NCBI GenBank assembly: GCA_900770145.1
Contig: CAAGJL010000094.1
Coordinates: forward strand, 1-6,934
Source: Clostridia bacterium
GTDB lineage: Bacteria > Bacillota > Clostridia > Oscillospirales > CAG-272
Reading direction: 5' to 3'
Length of the DNA: 6,934 nucleotides
Below, piece by piece: positions 5,138-6,934 of the stretch. The notes beneath the pieces were generated by a model, which saw only the letters and a list, made by a program, of their open reading frames with translations, was not told the origin of the DNA and did not search any database. A program made the translations under genes and the position numbers. Each line of letters opens with the position of its first letter. Position 1 is the stretch's first letter.

Positions 5138-6925
5138 ATGACGATACCGGAAAAACTGAATGCCCTGCGCGCCCGGATGGCGGCGCACGGCATGGACGCT
5201 TACGTTGTCCTGACCGACGATTTTCACGCCTCCGAATACGCGGGGGAGTATTTCAAATCCCGCGCGTGGCTGACCGGCTTTACCGGCTCCGCCGGTTCCT
5301 TGGCAGTACTCCCCGACCGGGCGCTGCTGTGGACGGACGGACGTTACTTTTTGCAGGCAGGCACGCAACTGGAGGGCACCGGTATTGAGCTGATGCGCGA
5401 CCGGGAGCCCGGCGTGCCGGAGATTTGCACCTTCCTTGCCGAAACGGTGAAGGAGGGGGGCGTGATCGGTTTTGACGGGCGTGCCGTCAGCCAGTCGTTC
5501 GCCAAACGTCTTGCCGCGAAAACCACGCCAAAACACATCACGTTTGCCACCGAATCGGATTTGGTGGGCGAGATTTGGGCGGATCGCCCCGCCCTTTCGC
5601 ATGAGCCGGTTTTTGAGGTGGACGCGGCGCACACAGGCGCCACCAGAGAGCAGAAAATGGCGTGCCTGAGAGAGCATATGACGCGGGACGGCGTGGATGT
5701 GCTGGTGCTGACCGCGCTGGACGAGATTGCATGGCTGCTCAACCTGCGCGGGGGAGACATCCATTGTACGCCGGTGTTTCTTTCTTTCTTGCTCTTGGAA
5801 AAAGACCGCGCAACGCTGTGCGCGGCGGCAGATATTTTCCCGGCGGACGTCCTTGACAAACTGAACGCCGCAGGTGTAAAACTCGCACCGTATGGGGGGA
5901 TATATGATCTGCTGGCGGCATTGCCGGAAGGCTTGACCGTGCAGATTGACCCCGCCACCGCCAACTGGCGCGTCTCCGGGAGTTTGCCGGAGGGGGTCAG
6001 GGTGGTAAACCGCCGCAGCCCCGTGGTATTGCTGAAAGCCGTCAAAACCCCGGCGGAGGTCAAAAATTTGCGCGTGGCGCACCATAAGGACGGCGTGGCA
6101 CTGACTAAATTCATCTATTGGCTCAAAACGCGGGTGGGCAAGGAACCGATTACCGAACTTTCCGCCGCCGGACATCTGGAAGAACTGCGAAAAGCGCAAG
6201 GGTATCTCGGTGACAGTTTTGACCCCATCATTGCATATGGCGCGCATGCCGCAATCGTGCATTATTCCGCCACGCCGGAGAGCAACGCGGCAATGGAGCC
6301 GCACGGGCTTTGCCTTGCCGATACCGGCGGGCAGTATGAGGAGGGTACGACCGATGTGACCCGTACCGTCGCCCTCGGTGCGGTCACTGAGGAGGAAAAA
6401 CGCCTCTTTACGCTGGTGCTTTGCGGGCATCTTGACCTTGCGGCGGCGCGCTTCAAGCACGGAGTGTGCGGCGAAAACCTGGATGTTCTTGCCCGTGCGC
6501 CGTTGTGGAACGAGGGGTTGGACTACCTCCACGGCACCGGACACGGCGTGGGCTTTTTGCTGGGCGTGCATGAAGGGCCGCAATCCATCCGCTGGCAGCT
6601 TTCCGGCATCCGCCCTGCCGTACCGTTGGAGGAGGGGATGGTCGTCTCCGATGAACCGGGCTATTATGAGGCAGGCAAATTCGGCATCCGGCATGAAAAC
6701 CTGGTGTTGGTGAGGAAAGGGGAGGAAACGGCTTACGGGCAATTTATGTATTTTGAAACCCTCACTTTAGCGCCCTTTGACCGTGACGCCATCGACCGCG
6801 ACCTCCTGACCCCGCAGGAGCGTGAGTTGCTGAACGCCTACCATGCCCGCGTGTACGCCGCGCTGGCGCCGGAACTGACTGGGGAGGAGCGCGAGTGGCT
6901 TGCCGCCGCCACCGCCCCGATCTGA
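5138..6925 (+). CDS. Xaa-Pro aminopeptidase, three-domain M24B family
   Basis: A 595-residue cytoplasmic metallopeptidase that removes the N-terminal residue from peptides with proline in second position, helping peptide recycling. The length and layout match the three-domain aminopeptidase P group rather than the shorter two-domain PepP. Domain 1 (about 1-155) includes WLTGFTGSAG (44-53) and LLWTDGRYFLQA (63-74), and domain 2 (about 160-300) includes DEIAWLLNLRGGDI (195-208). The pita-bread catalytic domain (about 305-540) holds the dinuclear metal ligands D395 (ADTGGQY), D406 (TTDVTRT), H469 (HGTGHGVG), E506 (SDEPGYY) and E520 (RHENLV). H375 (IVHYSATP) and H478 (VHEGPQ) are also conserved. 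The FETLTLAPFD segment (539-548) closes the fold, and a helical tail follows. The ATG at 5138 gives a normal N-terminus but no good ribosome binding site precedes it, so translation is probably coupled to the upstream gene ending 5 nt earlier. A TTG at 5108 is a less likely start. No terminator is visible before the window ends. Confidence 0.94.
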   Translation: MTIPEKLNALRARMAAHGMDAYVVLTDDFHASEYAGEYFKSRAWLTGFTGSAGSLAVLPDRALLWTDGRYFLQAGTQLEGTGIELMRDREPGVPEICTFLAETVKEGGVIGFDGRAVSQSFAKRLAAKTTPKHITFATESDLVGEIWADRPALSHEPVFEVDAAHTGATREQKMACLREHMTRDGVDVLVLTALDEIAWLLNLRGGDIHCTPVFLSFLLLEKDRATLCAAADIFPADVLDKLNAAGVKLAPYGGIYDLLAALPEGLTVQIDPATANWRVSGSLPEGVRVVNRRSPVVLLKAVKTPAEVKNLRVAHHKDGVALTKFIYWLKTRVGKEPITELSAAGHLEELRKAQGYLGDSFDPIIAYGAHAAIVHYSATPESNAAMEPHGLCLADTGGQYEEGTTDVTRTVALGAVTEEEKRLFTLVLCGHLDLAAARFKHGVCGENLDVLARAPLWNEGLDYLHGTGHGVGFLLGVHEGPQSIRWQLSGIRPAVPLEEGMVVSDEPGYYEAGKFGIRHENLVLVRKGEETAYGQFMYFETLTLAPFDRDAIDRDLLTPQERELLNAYHARVYAALAPELTGEEREWLAAATAPI

Positions 6926-6934
6926 CGGCTGCCG

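Noticed and set aside
5051..6742. 563-codon minus-strand open frame opposite the Xaa-Pro aminopeptidase
   Set aside because: It is a mirror of a well-supported gene in GC-rich DNA. The translation shows no recognisable family, is rich in His/Arg/Gln/Gly in the manner of antisense frames, and lacks its own promoter context.
1..6934. Search for CRISPR repeats, insertion sequence ends, tRNA genes or att sites
   Set aside because: No repeated units, transposase motifs, tRNA-like cloverleaf or long direct repeats were seen; nearly all the window is accounted for by six ordinary protein genes.

Overview
The window holds two divergently transcribed gene groups that face away from a short, promoter-rich intergenic region (about 3559-3709). 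Protein families, strong AGGAGG-type ribosome binding sites, consensus housekeeping promoters and tight gene packing suggest a bacterial chromosome, most likely a fairly GC-rich member of the Clostridia/Firmicutes. That placement is inferred from family resemblance and gene style only; there is no rRNA or marker gene here to prove it.

Minus-strand group (3558 down to 1): first an aconitase-superfamily hydratase of a divergent clade (750 aa). Next is a 282-aa sugar phosphate isomerase/epimerase-type TIM barrel whose start codon overlaps the hydratase stop (TGATG). Last, after a 61-nt gap containing a GC-rich hairpin with a T-tract, comes the first 132 codons of a eukaryotic-type NADP-dependent isocitrate dehydrogenase, cut by the window edge. 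Aconitase plus isocitrate dehydrogenase would convert citrate to 2-oxoglutarate, the oxidative arm that feeds glutamate synthesis and makes NADPH. No citrate synthase is visible, and the TIM-barrel enzyme has no known place in this path.

Intergenic region: a perfect sigma-A/sigma-70 promoter (TTGACA, 17 bp, TATAAT) drives the minus-strand group. An extended -10 promoter (TTGCAA, 17 bp, TGGTAGAAT) drives the plus-strand group. Between them lie two T-tracts about one helical turn apart and a small palindrome touching the first promoter's -35.

Plus-strand group (3710-6925): a short alkyladenine (3-methyladenine) DNA glycosylase, a calcineurin-type metallophosphoesterase and a three-domain Xaa-Pro aminopeptidase, with gaps of 7 and 5 nt. 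They look like a compact housekeeping operon with no evident shared pathway.

I saw no mobile element, CRISPR array, tRNA/rRNA, riboswitch or obviously new system. The most interesting item is the hydratase: it keeps the three Fe-S cysteines but departs from canonical aconitase at several active-site motifs, and it is translationally coupled to an unassigned TIM-barrel enzyme.
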